Shown: positions 14,081 through 23,358 of the stretch, piece after piece
Numbering within the stretch: position 1 is the stretch's first letter
How the letters are laid out: each line of letters opens with the position of its first letter
Assembly (NCBI GenBank): GCA_023151145.1
Contig: JAKLJM010000001.1
Span: 1-35,154 of the forward strand
Direction of reading: 5' to 3'
Length of the DNA stretch: 35,154 nt
From: Bacteriovoracaceae bacterium
GTDB taxonomy: Bacteria > Bdellovibrionota > Bacteriovoracia > Bacteriovoracales > Bacteriovoracaceae
Made by a program: the position numbers and the translations under genes
Notes under the pieces: generated by a model
Database searches by the model: none
Told to the model about the DNA's origin: nothing
The model's input: the letters and a program-made list of their open reading frames with translations, nothing else

Positions 14081-15178
14081 CTAAAAATCTAGAAGTGCCT
14101 TTAGGTAATCCTCTAGGACAAAGTGGTCCAAATCCTCTGCACTCTCGCCAACTCCAATATAAACAATAGGAACTTGAAGTGACTTAACGATTCCCACTGC
14201 AGAACCAGCCTTTGAAGACCCGTCGCATTTAGTGAAAATTAAGCCCGATAAGGTTAATGTTTTATGAAATTCATCAGCTTGACGTAAAGCATTTTGCCCA
14301 GTGATGGCGTCAATCACCAATAAAGTTTCATGAGGGGCCGTTGGATCGAGCTTCGTCAGAACAGACTTGGTTTTTTTAAGTTCATCCATCAGGTTTTCTT
14401 TCGTATGTAAGCGCCCCGCAGTATCCAGAATGCAATAGTCGGCTTTTTCATTTAGTGCGTGCTGTAAAGCATCATAAGCAACGCCAGTCGGGTTGGCCCC
14501 TTCCTTCGCGCGAATCATCGTTGCGCCTGCTCGGTCACACCACACTTGCAATTGATCAACGGCCGCTGCTCTGAAAGTATCACAAGCACCGACGACAACA
14601 TTGGCGCCATCCTGACGAAGTTTCGTAGCTAGTTTTCCAATTGTAGTCGTTTTTCCAGCGCCATTTACTCCAACGATCATGATGACTTTCGTTCCAACAT
14701 GAGTGGCTTTATTAAATTTCAACAACTCGGGTCGAACAGTATTTTGCACCGATAACATTTTAGAATTTAAAAATTGATAGAGAAATTCTTTAAATTTCTC
14801 CTCTGAGATTTCACCTTTTTTTACTTCTGCTTCTAATTCTGCAATAAGTTCTTGAGTCATCTGAGGGCCAAGATCTGCACTGTAGAGAAGTTCTTCTACT
14901 TGTTCAATTGTCTCAGCGTTAATACCTGCACGAAAAAGTCCTGCGACCTTTCCCCATATTTCATTTCTTGAGCGAGAAAGCCCTTTTTTCAAGCGCTCGG
15001 CAAATGTAAGTGTTGGAACTTTGCTCTCAACAATTTCAACTTTGTTTTCTGTAACTTCTTCAGGCGCATTTAATTTTTCTTGCTGTTCACTTTCAGGTGT
15101 TTTTCTTAGAAACCACAAAAGCACTGTTACAGTAAGTAACGAGACAACAATACTCAAAATCATGATATTTTCGCCCAC
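14081..15178 (-). CDS. ftsY: Signal recognition particle receptor FtsY
   Basis: 365 residues. N-terminal hydrophobic segment about 6-24 (MILSIVVSLLTVTVLLWFL), acidic linker, N domain about 58-150, then the G domain: GVNGAGKTTT at 170-179 (P-loop), DTFRAAAVDQL at 200-210, DTAGRLH at 252-258 and TKCDG at 316-320 (usually TKLDG). It docks SRP-ribosome complexes at SecYEG and hydrolyses GTP. An authentic membrane anchor replaces the long acidic A domain of E. coli FtsY. Start is GTG at 15178, six nt after GAGGAG; the ATG at codon 6 is too far from that site. First gene of the minus-strand cluster. Confidence 0.95.
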   Translation of the reverse strand: MGENIMILSIVVSLLTVTVLLWFLRKTPESEQQEKLNAPEEVTENKVEIVESKVPTLTFAERLKKGLSRSRNEIWGKVAGLFRAGINAETIEQVEELLYSADLGPQMTQELIAELEAEVKKGEISEEKFKEFLYQFLNSKMLSVQNTVRPELLKFNKATHVGTKVIMIVGVNGAGKTTTIGKLATKLRQDGANVVVGACDTFRAAAVDQLQVWCDRAGATMIRAKEGANPTGVAYDALQHALNEKADYCILDTAGRLHTKENLMDELKKTKSVLTKLDPTAPHETLLVIDAITGQNALRQADEFHKTLTLSGLIFTKCDGSSKAGSAVGIVKSLQVPIVYIGVGESAEDLDHFVLEDYLKALLDF

Positions 15179-15286
15179 AAAAGACTCCTCAAAAGTTCAC
15201 CGTTTTCTATTTGAAATCCTAGACTTTATAAGCTAAACAATGCCGAATATCCACAAGAGAATATTAATTTTTACCAGCGAAATCGT

Positions 15287-16273
15287 ATGGATCATCACAC
15301 AGATCGTTATCAAACACTTAATGCTCAATTTAATCTCTTAAAGGCCATTAGGTTGTTTTTCGAAAGTCGAGATTTTCTAGATGTTCTTACGCCTCCCGTT
15401 GTGGAAAATCCAGGCATGGAAACGCATATCCATCCTTTTTCTGTGCATCATACTTTTCAAGCTTCTCCCTCTGGGAAATACCTGCATACTTCTCCGGAAT
15501 TTGCGATGAAGGAACTCATGAGTATTGGCTTTGAAAATATCTTTTCTTTGAATTATTGTTTTCGCGACGAACCCGCTGCCACTCACCACCGCTTTCAATT
15601 TATCATGCTTGAATGGTATAGAAAAAATGCTCACTACACTGCCATCATGAAAGATATGGAAGAACTTTTTCCTTTTTGTTTAGACTTTCTTCAAAGTAAA
15701 AACATTGCCGTCGTCGATAGCTTTAAGAATTGTCGATTTGAAAAAGCAACCGTACAAGAATTGTTTTTAGAATATTTGAATTTTGATCTTTTAGATTATT
15801 TAAACCCTGATGATTTAAAAGATTATATTGCGAAAAATCACAAAGATGTACCGCTACCTGTATTAGGTGAGAAGTTAAGTTTTGATGATTATTTCTTCTT
15901 ACTTTTTTTAAATAAAATTGAACCGAAATTAAAAAATATTCCTTATCTTTTAGTCTACGAATTCCCCCACCAATTGGCTGCTCTTTCGACTCTAAAGCCC
16001 ACGGACTCTCGCGTGGCCGAAAGATTTGAAGTTTATTGTCATGGAATTGAACTTTGTAATTCCTTTAATGAACTCACTCATTTGCCAACTCAGAAAAAAA
16101 GATTTTCTGAACAAGCTTCAGAGAAAAAGCAACTCTATGGTTATGAATTACCTGAGCCGATTGAATTTTATCAATCGATGCAACGAGGTTTGCCGACCAG
16201 TGCTGGAATCGCACTAGGTATTGAACGATTTCAGAAAATTTTAACTGGATCGACTAATCCATTTTGGAAATAA
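15287..16273 (+). CDS. epmA: EF-P lysyl-ligase EpmA (LysRS-like)
   Basis: 328 residues, matching E. coli EpmA (325). It is the class II lysyl-tRNA synthetase core without the N-terminal OB anticodon domain. Motif 2 is CFRDEPAATHHRFQFIMLEWY and motif 3 is TSAGIALGIERF; LHTSPEFAMKELM is the lysine-binding approach. EpmA adds (R)-beta-lysine to elongation factor P, which helps ribosomes through polyproline. EpmB and efp are not in this window, so whether beta-lysine or lysine is used cannot be judged. No clear Shine-Dalgarno precedes the ATG. It is divergent from ftsY across 108 nt. Confidence 0.92.
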   Translation: MDHHTDRYQTLNAQFNLLKAIRLFFESRDFLDVLTPPVVENPGMETHIHPFSVHHTFQASPSGKYLHTSPEFAMKELMSIGFENIFSLNYCFRDEPAATHHRFQFIMLEWYRKNAHYTAIMKDMEELFPFCLDFLQSKNIAVVDSFKNCRFEKATVQELFLEYLNFDLLDYLNPDDLKDYIAKNHKDVPLPVLGEKLSFDDYFFLLFLNKIEPKLKNIPYLLVYEFPHQLAALSTLKPTDSRVAERFEVYCHGIELCNSFNELTHLPTQKKRFSEQASEKKQLYGYELPEPIEFYQSMQRGLPTSAGIALGIERFQKILTGSTNPFWK

Positions 16274-16276
16274 TTT

Positions 16277-17122
16277 TTACATCAACGAATTAAATGACGT
16301 ATGAAGTTTCACTAATACTTCTGATTTTAGATGTTGAACTGGATATTTCTGTGCCCATTTTTTATGCACTGATTTTTTAGAATTTTTTCTAAACTGATTA
16401 GAAAAATTAGCTCCATGTCTATTGGCTAAATCTGCAGATAAAATCGCATACCAATTTTCTAAGGCTTCACGATCTTCACCAAAAGAGTCGATGACTTCGA
16501 GGGCTCTTTCCGCCACTAATCTTTTAATGCTATAAAAATTAATTCCTTTAAGTTTTTCTTTTTGAATCGTTTTTCCTAAATATGTTCCATAAACGTGAAC
16601 GGCTAAATCCGCTACCTTACTATTAATCGGCATGTCGTAATTTTCCATCTTGGCATACACTTCATCGAGAACCATCGAACGATAAATACCCTCTCGTGCT
16701 CCCCCCTGAAGCAAGATTCCCATATAACGATTCATTTCTTCATCTGTTGGGTCTTGGCGACGAACTGATTTATAAACATCCCGAATAAACGATTTGTAAA
16801 ATTTTTCTTCTTCACCACTGGCCAAAGTCACTTTGTCTGCTTTTTTATTATAGACCTCTGTTGAAGTTTGAGCGTCCTTGACCTCTGGGATTACTGGAAG
16901 AATAATCGCATCTTCTAATTTTTCACTTGCGGTATTACCTAAAATTTTTAATTCCATTTCAGAACCAAGATATTGACGAATATAAGGTCTTAAACTTTCT
17001 AAAAAAGAAGATGATTCAGGAGCTTGGTTGTCGTTAGCTGAAATTGTGTGCAATGAGATTGCTAAAAGAAAAATAATCGTCATTCTCAAGTAAAACATCC
17101 CCGTTGATTTTGAATGTTTCAA
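16277..17122 (-). CDS. Secreted protein with DUF4214-like segment
   Basis: Up to 281 residues. The TTG at 17122 has no ribosome site; the ATG at 17098 (MFYLRMTIIFLLAISLHTISA, an evident signal peptide) is the more natural start, with ACGGGG just before it. Residues about 110-160 read FIRDVYKSVRRQDPTDEEMN.., followed by GILLQGGAREGIYRSMVLDEVY, which resembles the DUF4214 repeat (Y-x-x-v-l-g-R-x-P-d...W...l-x-x-G-x-s-r-x-x-x...f). The rest is helical and basic at the C-terminus. The role is unknown. It follows the 56-residue DHp-like gene by 39 nt, so it may be an output or partner of the NtrC operon. Its stop is 3 nt from the stop of epmA. Confidence 0.6.
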   Translation of the reverse strand: MKHSKSTGMFYLRMTIIFLLAISLHTISANDNQAPESSSFLESLRPYIRQYLGSEMELKILGNTASEKLEDAIILPVIPEVKDAQTSTEVYNKKADKVTLASGEEEKFYKSFIRDVYKSVRRQDPTDEEMNRYMGILLQGGAREGIYRSMVLDEVYAKMENYDMPINSKVADLAVHVYGTYLGKTIQKEKLKGINFYSIKRLVAERALEVIDSFGEDREALENWYAILSADLANRHGANFSNQFRKNSKKSVHKKWAQKYPVQHLKSEVLVKLHTSFNSLM

Positions 17123-17161
17123 TTTTAAACGCGGTTTGAATTTTCATACAGAGGGAAAATA

Positions 17162-17332
17162 TCACTCATTTTGCTTTAAGAGATCTTTGATTTTCTGAAG
17201 TTTTTCAATAGATAAATCTATTACCTTACTAACGGAATCAGGATTTTTCTCCCAATCTTCTTTAATCATCGTTAGAGCTAGGCTTAATGTACTTAAGTGG
17301 GAATTTAGGTCATGGGATTCTTTGTCTTTCAC
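17162..17332 (-). CDS. 56-aa DHp-like phosphoacceptor mini-protein
   Basis: A GTG at 17332 overlaps the stop of the NtrC-type gene (ATGTGA) and opens a 56-codon frame ending TGA at 17162. The product reads KDKESHDLNSHLSTLSLALT..., then a turn (WEKNPDS), then VSKVIDLSIEKLQKIKDLLK. Helix 1 carries the H-D-L-x-x-x-L-x-x-L motif of histidine-kinase dimerisation domains with H7 as candidate phosphoacceptor; helix 2 has the matching amphipathic repeat. There is no ATPase domain. I infer a free-standing DHp hairpin translationally coupled to the regulator: a phosphotransfer partner, a dimer trap or an anti-regulator. Length and overlap support a real gene; function is inference. Confidence 0.6.
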   Translation of the reverse strand: MKDKESHDLNSHLSTLSLALTMIKEDWEKNPDSVSKVIDLSIEKLQKIKDLLKQNE

Positions 17333-18627
17333 ATGTCACCCTTTATTCGATAAAAAACACTTGGAGAAATCTTCAGTTCTTCAATTGTTTTCCTGATTTT
17401 TCCTAAGTTTTTATCCAAATACTTCTCTAAAATCTCTTTTTCTTTTTTTTCAATAAATTTCACTAATCCATAAGCTTCAATATACGCATCATCATCTATT
17501 TCTTTTTCAAGTCCCTGACCTGGAGCGAGTAAATTCAGTGTTTCTCGTACGCATTGAGCATCGATAAGTCGAGATTCTAATAAAAATAATTTATCCAATA
17601 TCTGGCTTAGCTCTCTAATGTTTCCTGGCCATGAATAGCTTTTTAATATCTCGAGGGCTTCCTCTTCAACAATAATATTTCTTCTATTCTTAACAATATA
17701 TTCTTCGATGAATTTAGGAATTTCTCGCACTCTTTCTCTAAGTGGTTTCAAGTGAATTCTAAAACCGGAAATTCTATGGAAAAAATCGTCTCGCATTTGA
17801 CCATTTTTTACTTTTTCTTCTAATGATTCACATGTCGCTGAAACTAGTTTAAACGAAACGTGCTTAGGTTTTTCAGAACCAACAGGATAAAAACATTGCT
17901 CTTCAATCGCTTTTAAAAGTTTCTTTTGCATACTAAGTGACATGGTTCCAATTTCATCTAAAAATAAGATCCCACCGTCAGCGACCTCTAATAAACCTAA
18001 CTTATCTTTAGTTGCTCCTGTAAACGATCCTTTAAGATGGCCAAACAATTCTGACTCTAAAAGTGATTCAGAAAACTCACTACAATTGACATGCACAAAG
18101 GGACGCTCAATTTGTTCAAATTGTACTTGTTTCCATAGCTGGAAGAACTCATGCACGGATTTGGTTTTACCCACTCCGGTTTCACCTGTTATCAATAAAG
18201 GTTGTGGCGAAATAACTGCCTGATGCATTTGCTGAAGCAATTCTTCTTCATTATTAAAAACTTTTGATGACTTTAATTCTTGAGCAATGAGAATTTGATT
18301 AAAAATCTTTTCAGACAATGGTTTTTGTAAAAACTCAATGGCGCCAATTTTAAACGCTTCATGAATAATTGTTTTATCATTACGAGCAGAGAGAATAACT
18401 GATTTAATATCTTTTCTTTTGAGGATTTTTAAAATATCTAAACCTTCTAAAGCATACTCTAAATCTAAATCCACAAGACCTAGAAAAATTTTTTTATCAT
18501 TTATTATTTTTTCGACTTCACTAATTTTTTTTGCACGAACAACTTCATACTTTTTAGGTATTAATCGCGACACTAGCATAAATGTTAAGTCATCATCTTC
18601 GATTAAAAGGATAGTCTTATTACTCAT
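17329..18627 (-). CDS. NtrC-family sigma54-dependent response regulator
   Basis: 432 residues. Receiver domain 1-115 with the acidic pocket EDDD (10-13), phospho-Asp D53 (or D55) in LVDLDLE and K102 region LQKPLSEK. AAA+ domain about 130-355: Walker A GETGVGKT, Walker B GGILFLDEIG, arginine finger region DDFFHRISGF, and SWPGNIREL. The sigma54-contacting loop is GSFTGA instead of GAFTGA. C-terminal Fis-type HTH 390-432 (KIRKTIEELKISPSVFYRIKG). It should open sigma54 promoters after phosphorylation; no sigma54 promoter was found nearby, so targets lie elsewhere. Its stop overlaps the start of the DHp-like mini-protein. Confidence 0.92.
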   Translation of the reverse strand: MSNKTILLIEDDDLTFMLVSRLIPKKYEVVRAKKISEVEKIINDKKIFLGLVDLDLEYALEGLDILKILKRKDIKSVILSARNDKTIIHEAFKIGAIEFLQKPLSEKIFNQILIAQELKSSKVFNNEEELLQQMHQAVISPQPLLITGETGVGKTKSVHEFFQLWKQVQFEQIERPFVHVNCSEFSESLLESELFGHLKGSFTGATKDKLGLLEVADGGILFLDEIGTMSLSMQKKLLKAIEEQCFYPVGSEKPKHVSFKLVSATCESLEEKVKNGQMRDDFFHRISGFRIHLKPLRERVREIPKFIEEYIVKNRRNIIVEEEALEILKSYSWPGNIRELSQILDKLFLLESRLIDAQCVRETLNLLAPGQGLEKEIDDDAYIEAYGLVKFIEKKEKEILEKYLDKNLGKIRKTIEELKISPSVFYRIKGDM

Positions 18628-18643
18628 AATTTATCTCTAAAAA

Positions 18644-18706
18644 ATAGGTTTTCCTAAACCTATCAAAGCCTTAGATTCGGTACAAGGGACCCTTTAAAAA
18701 ACCTAT
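18644..18706. promoter_or_regulatory. Inverted repeat with a third half-site upstream of NtrC-type gene
   Basis: ATAGGTTT (18644-18651), TCCT, AAACCTAT (18656-18663): a perfect 8-bp inverted repeat. The same half-site AAACCTAT recurs at 18699-18706, 43 bp away (about four helical turns). It lies in the leader of the regulator gene and may be an autoregulatory operator, or the hairpin may fold in the mRNA. The remaining sequence to 18840 holds no gene I can see. Confidence 0.35.
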
Positions 18707-18840
18707 AATTAATACTCGACTGCCACTAATAATGAGCAATCGTAATAGTTGATTATTTTAGACAAATTTACTAAGTACCTGAATACCCATAGCTGATAAG
18801 GATTTCTAAATTTTTGCTCAAATTTCACGATAATAGAGAT

Positions 18841-21800
18841 ATGAAGACGATAAAACTTAATACTTTTAGGCATTCTCTTTTCCTCTTAACCTTTTTGGTG
18901 GCTTCGGCATGTATGCCGGATAGTTTGACTAAACTCAAACAAGACCCTCCAAAAAAGGATCCACCTCCAGTGATAAAACCTGGTGTTGTCGTTGGTGACG
19001 ATGGATCTGAAGTTTTAGTGGAAGAGATTATTCCAACGACTAAATTCTATTATGGATCAGAGGGCAGTACCTATGAAGGTATTTATGTCATCAATGAAGA
19101 ATTTCCAACTTTAAATCCATTCATTGATGGAACATTAAGTGATGAGACTTTAGGAAAAACATTATTCGTAAGATGTGAAGTTATAACTTCTAATGATGGT
19201 TTAAATCGTTTCCCATCAGGAATTACTTTTATAGATGGTGACTCTAAGTATTCTACTAAGAGTTGTGGAATAAATATTAAACCTACCAATACTGCAAGCT
19301 ATAACAATGTTGCAGGAAAAGCCTATGAGCCAGTTACTTATACTGTTCGTATGACTTTTAGAAATGCTGCTAGCCAACTAGTGACATTAGATAATCAAGT
19401 TAAGATGGCCGTTCTTAGACGTCCAACAGCTCTCACTGTATCACAAACTGAAAAATTAGTTTTGGACCTTACTGGGATTAACGACTTTGCTCGTTTTGAT
19501 TTGAATCCAAAAATTGCTTCTAATAAAAATGCCGTCGCAACAATCCGTTTTAAAGATGCTTCGAATAAAAAATTAATTGTTTCAAGAGATAACAACACTC
19601 AAGTGAGCATTAATGACAATATCGATAATGCGAATATTTTTTATAACACTGAAGCGACTATTTCTAATATTTTAAATGTTGTAGTCGTTAATGAAAAACT
19701 AGAAACGACTTATGCTTCTTATCCAGCGTCATGTCCAACAGCACCAGGACCTACATCTAAGTTGTATATTAAAAACCCAACTCCAGATGTCCTAGCTTCA
19801 AACATGATTACTTATTCAATTAGTCCAGACTTACCGGCGACAGCAAAACTTTGTAACTATTCTGATACTCTAACCATAGACACTGATGCTGTAACACCAG
19901 GGAATCAATATGATCCTTGTTATTGCCGTCAACCAGGTGAAGTTGTTGGTTACTTTGATGCTGTTACAAACCAGACGGACTATGTGGTAAGAGCCTTTAA
20001 TCCAATTGCAACTGAACCAAATTTTACTGAATCTACTTTTAGATTAGTTGTTTCTGAATCCCCAGAAGGATTCAACGTAGCTCAAAGACAATTACTAAGA
20101 GTAACAAATAGAGTAGATTTCGAAATGGGTGAAGCCATTTCAGAACAAGTTGTACCTCCTCTAAGTGCTGAAACTGCAGCTAAGGGTCGAGTGCTTGAAG
20201 CTTTTTCTTACGACGCTGATGCTGACGGTAATGATGAAGAATATCTCGATGTAGAATTATTAAGAGGTCGTTTTAGAAAAGACTCAAGTATCGATAATGC
20301 TCGTTTTTTCTACGCCCAAAATACTATCGTGCTTGATAACCCTTTTGATTACAACGTAGCTCTTAAAGTTAATGATGCAGCTAACTTCTCGACCAATCAA
20401 TATATAACTGGTTTTTTACACAACTCAAGTCGACTACGTGGAACTTGGACTCAAGGAGGAGGATTTTCTCCAAATGAAGCCTGTACAAGTGCCGGAACTG
20501 ATATTGGTAAATATTGGGAAGTAAAAGCAGATGGAACATATGCTGGTGTTGCAGTAAAAGTAAAAGATCGCCTTGTATGTAATGGTGAAACCATTATTAG
20601 AGAACCATTCAACTCATTTACAAAAGGTGTCTTGAAGTTTGTGAATGAAACTACTGATAAAGTTTATATTGCTTCGTCGTATGAAAACTATAGTGACTAC
20701 CGCCACCCAAATGTGACGACTCCTTTCGAGCAGTATCAAACAATCTATGAAGGTTTAGGATTAGGTTCCTGGAACCCTTCGATGAGTTATTATTTAGGGG
20801 CTTGGGATGCAACGACATTACCAACAGCTGCGACATGTACTGCTAGTAAAATTAGAAATTATTATGTCGTGAGTGTTCCTGGAAACGGATACTCGATTGG
20901 TGATCGAATTATGTGTACCACAATTGGTGGAGCATGGACGAAAAAAACTATGTCTGATATTACCGACTCTCCTGACGCTCAGGTAAGCTGTTCGCCTTCT
21001 GATAAGTTTTATAAAGTTTCAAAAGCTGTTTCAAGTGGTGGAACAATTGCGACAACAGGTCAACTTGCGGCCCTACCATCTTGTGACGAAACAATCCATG
21101 GACAACATAGAAGAATTACAACTGGTATGACTACAACCCTTAACGGCGAAACAAAAACTTTTGCGGTTAATGATTTAGTTATGTGTACATTTGAAAATTA
21201 CTGGAAACATATTCCAGCAACTCACCCTCTGCATTCGTTTGTTGTTACTCAATCAAGTAACACATTAGCTGTTGGTGATATTGCGTATTGTGACTCTACT
21301 GATTTACAGTGGAAAAAAATTGCCAGTGCGTCTTCTCCTTATCAACATACGTACTCAACCGAAGTTCATTCAAAATCTCAAGTTATTAAGATGGCTTCTG
21401 CTTATAATACATACTATGGACGTGATTTAACTTCAACAGCGGCTTCTGCTTATATTGTTCATACAAGTAAAACCGATGGTTCAATTAGTGACACGAGTTA
21501 TTTAAGAGTAAAAGATGTAAAAGGCTTTTTCACCGTTACCGGTGATGCCATTGCTCATAATGAATATCGCAACCAAAACGATGCTTCATATGCAGCGGCG
21601 GGTGTTGTTTACCCAACAGATTTCTTAAGCTCTGTGACGGCCATTGATCGCGTTTTTGATGACAACACATTCTACTTAGAGCGCGGAGAATTTACTATTC
21701 TTTATCCGACAACCATTCGCGGTGGAGAAGTTATTTATTCCATCTCACCGGCTCTTCCTCAAGGTCTAACGTTTAACGTGAATACCGGAGAAATTTCTGG

Positions 21801-23358
21801 TACACCAACTATTGCTTCAGCTATTCGCGAGTATACTGTTACTATCCAAAATGCGATTAGTTCTATTACTTATAAGTTTAAGTTAGAAGTTGTAGATTAT
21901 TTTAAAGTGACTGAAGTAAATCCGAATATTTTTACCGCTTATATGCATAAGACTGGTCAAAATCAACATTTCAGAGAATGTAAAATCAACGCTCGTGATA
22001 TCAACTCTCCGAACTCTACAGTAGGTGGTGTTAAAGACATCACTCCACTTGATGTTACTTGTAATCTTGAAATAGGTGAAAATGACTTAACTCTTTATGG
22101 ATTAAAATTTGCCCATTCAGTTGGTGGTGGTGTTTGTAACTTTGTCAGTTACCAACCAATGGCTTACTGGTCATACCGTCCATTTAATACCTCAAATGCT
22201 ACGACAAACGTTCTTAATAGAATTACAGTCAAAATGGCCGGTGAATGTAATCCAGGTGCCTATACGGTTCCAGGAACAAATATCGATGCTGGTACTTTAA
22301 TTGGTACTGAAGCACTTCCTTCAAATGAAATTTGTCATGCCGATTACTCCGACATCACTGGTGGATACAATTGTGATGAGGGTGAATATGATGAAATTAC
22401 AGTTGAATACTTAGATGCTGATGGTTCAGTCACAAACGAAGCCTGTACGACAATCGTTAATAACGTAAAAAGAAAATGTGGCGGTCAAAATGCAAGCTGT
22501 ATGCGTGGACCAATCCGTGACTTACTTGACGATACGGCCATTGCTGATAAGTCTACTGGTAAATTCTTTACCGCTTCAAATGGTATCGACAACAAAGGTG
22601 AACCATACGAAGTAAAAGCGTTAACCAGAGATATTACGAATGCTAACTTTATCCTCGATAACTCATGTACGGTGAACAACTATATTTACCAAAATGGTCG
22701 TTGGGGGAAAACATTTGACCCAAGTACAACTGGAGCACTACCTCGTAACTACGGTCGTGCGGCAGCAAACGCAGCTCCAAGAATTTTAAGTTTTCCAGGT
22801 GCTTCAGTTGGAGTTGCTCCATCCACAGTTGTTAACGCTGAAGCAACATGTGACTCAGTGGCAGAAATTGGAACTGTCATTTCAGTGGATACAGGGTTAG
22901 TTGGTACAAACGATGATGATATTTATCTTTGTGTGACTGATACTACGAATCTTCCAACAGGTGCATTGGGCTTTAAATATATCAATGCTGGAAAACGCTG
23001 GGATGTTGTTAACTATATTGGTCCAAATTCTGGATTCTGGTCATGGAACAATAGTGGCTTCAACCAATCTAACCCTTATTATGTTTTCCAATGTGAAGAC
23101 TCAGCACGAGAAATTAAAGCAAGAATCCGTGTGGCCGTAAGAGATTGGGACTTAGAAATCACTCCAAGAGATATTGGTGGTGGCGTCTATCCGTTAAGAT
23201 TAATAGATAGAGTTAATCCTCCAAATAATGTTATGGATAACCCAAATACTGGTGAGTTTGGAACAAATTTAAATAACTATTACGACTTAGATGATATTAT
23301 CAGTGCACCATCTGCAGCATGTGGCCGTAATGATCCTGTTCCACTACTTAACGATTAA
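18841..23358 (+). CDS. Giant surface lipoprotein with C...W repeats and an Ig-like domain
   Basis: 1505 residues from the ATG at 18841; a TTG at 18814 would add nine residues before a complete lipoprotein signal, so the ATG is preferred. Signal MKTIKLNTFRHSLFLLTFLV.. ends in the lipobox ASAC with C24 as lipidation site, followed by a proline-rich linker. The middle (nt about 20425-21330) has repeated cysteine modules (C...Y.V...GD.I.C...W.K). A putative-Ig (He_PIG-like) domain lies at nt 21715-21893, with GLTFNVNTGEISGTPTIAS as its signature. The C-terminal third has further paired cysteines. The protein is probably on the outer membrane surface as an adhesin or structural element. The family and partners are unknown. 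It abuts convergent rimO. Confidence 0.8.
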   Translation: MKTIKLNTFRHSLFLLTFLVASACMPDSLTKLKQDPPKKDPPPVIKPGVVVGDDGSEVLVEEIIPTTKFYYGSEGSTYEGIYVINEEFPTLNPFIDGTLSDETLGKTLFVRCEVITSNDGLNRFPSGITFIDGDSKYSTKSCGINIKPTNTASYNNVAGKAYEPVTYTVRMTFRNAASQLVTLDNQVKMAVLRRPTALTVSQTEKLVLDLTGINDFARFDLNPKIASNKNAVATIRFKDASNKKLIVSRDNNTQVSINDNIDNANIFYNTEATISNILNVVVVNEKLETTYASYPASCPTAPGPTSKLYIKNPTPDVLASNMITYSISPDLPATAKLCNYSDTLTIDTDAVTPGNQYDPCYCRQPGEVVGYFDAVTNQTDYVVRAFNPIATEPNFTESTFRLVVSESPEGFNVAQRQLLRVTNRVDFEMGEAISEQVVPPLSAETAAKGRVLEAFSYDADADGNDEEYLDVELLRGRFRKDSSIDNARFFYAQNTIVLDNPFDYNVALKVNDAANFSTNQYITGFLHNSSRLRGTWTQGGGFSPNEACTSAGTDIGKYWEVKADGTYAGVAVKVKDRLVCNGETIIREPFNSFTKGVLKFVNETTDKVYIASSYENYSDYRHPNVTTPFEQYQTIYEGLGLGSWNPSMSYYLGAWDATTLPTAATCTASKIRNYYVVSVPGNGYSIGDRIMCTTIGGAWTKKTMSDITDSPDAQVSCSPSDKFYKVSKAVSSGGTIATTGQLAALPSCDETIHGQHRRITTGMTTTLNGETKTFAVNDLVMCTFENYWKHIPATHPLHSFVVTQSSNTLAVGDIAYCDSTDLQWKKIASASSPYQHTYSTEVHSKSQVIKMASAYNTYYGRDLTSTAASAYIVHTSKTDGSISDTSYLRVKDVKGFFTVTGDAIAHNEYRNQNDASYAAAGVVYPTDFLSSVTAIDRVFDDNTFYLERGEFTILYPTTIRGGEVIYSISPALPQGLTFNVNTGEISGTPTIASAIREYTVTIQNAISSITYKFKLEVVDYFKVTEVNPNIFTAYMHKTGQNQHFRECKINARDINSPNSTVGGVKDITPLDVTCNLEIGENDLTLYGLKFAHSVGGGVCNFVSYQPMAYWSYRPFNTSNATTNVLNRITVKMAGECNPGAYTVPGTNIDAGTLIGTEALPSNEICHADYSDITGGYNCDEGEYDEITVEYLDADGSVTNEACTTIVNNVKRKCGGQNASCMRGPIRDLLDDTAIADKSTGKFFTASNGIDNKGEPYEVKALTRDITNANFILDNSCTVNNYIYQNGRWGKTFDPSTTGALPRNYGRAAANAAPRILSFPGASVGVAPSTVVNAEATCDSVAEIGTVISVDTGLVGTNDDDIYLCVTDTTNLPTGALGFKYINAGKRWDVVNYIGPNSGFWSWNNSGFNQSNPYYVFQCEDSAREIKARIRVAVRDWDLEITPRDIGGGVYPLRLIDRVNPPNNVMDNPNTGEFGTNLNNYYDLDDIISAPSAACGRNDPVPLLND

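Noticed and set aside
18720..18745. Sigma54 promoter suggested by TGGCAG on the minus strand
   Set aside because: The GC element at -12 (TTGCA) is missing at the required spacing.
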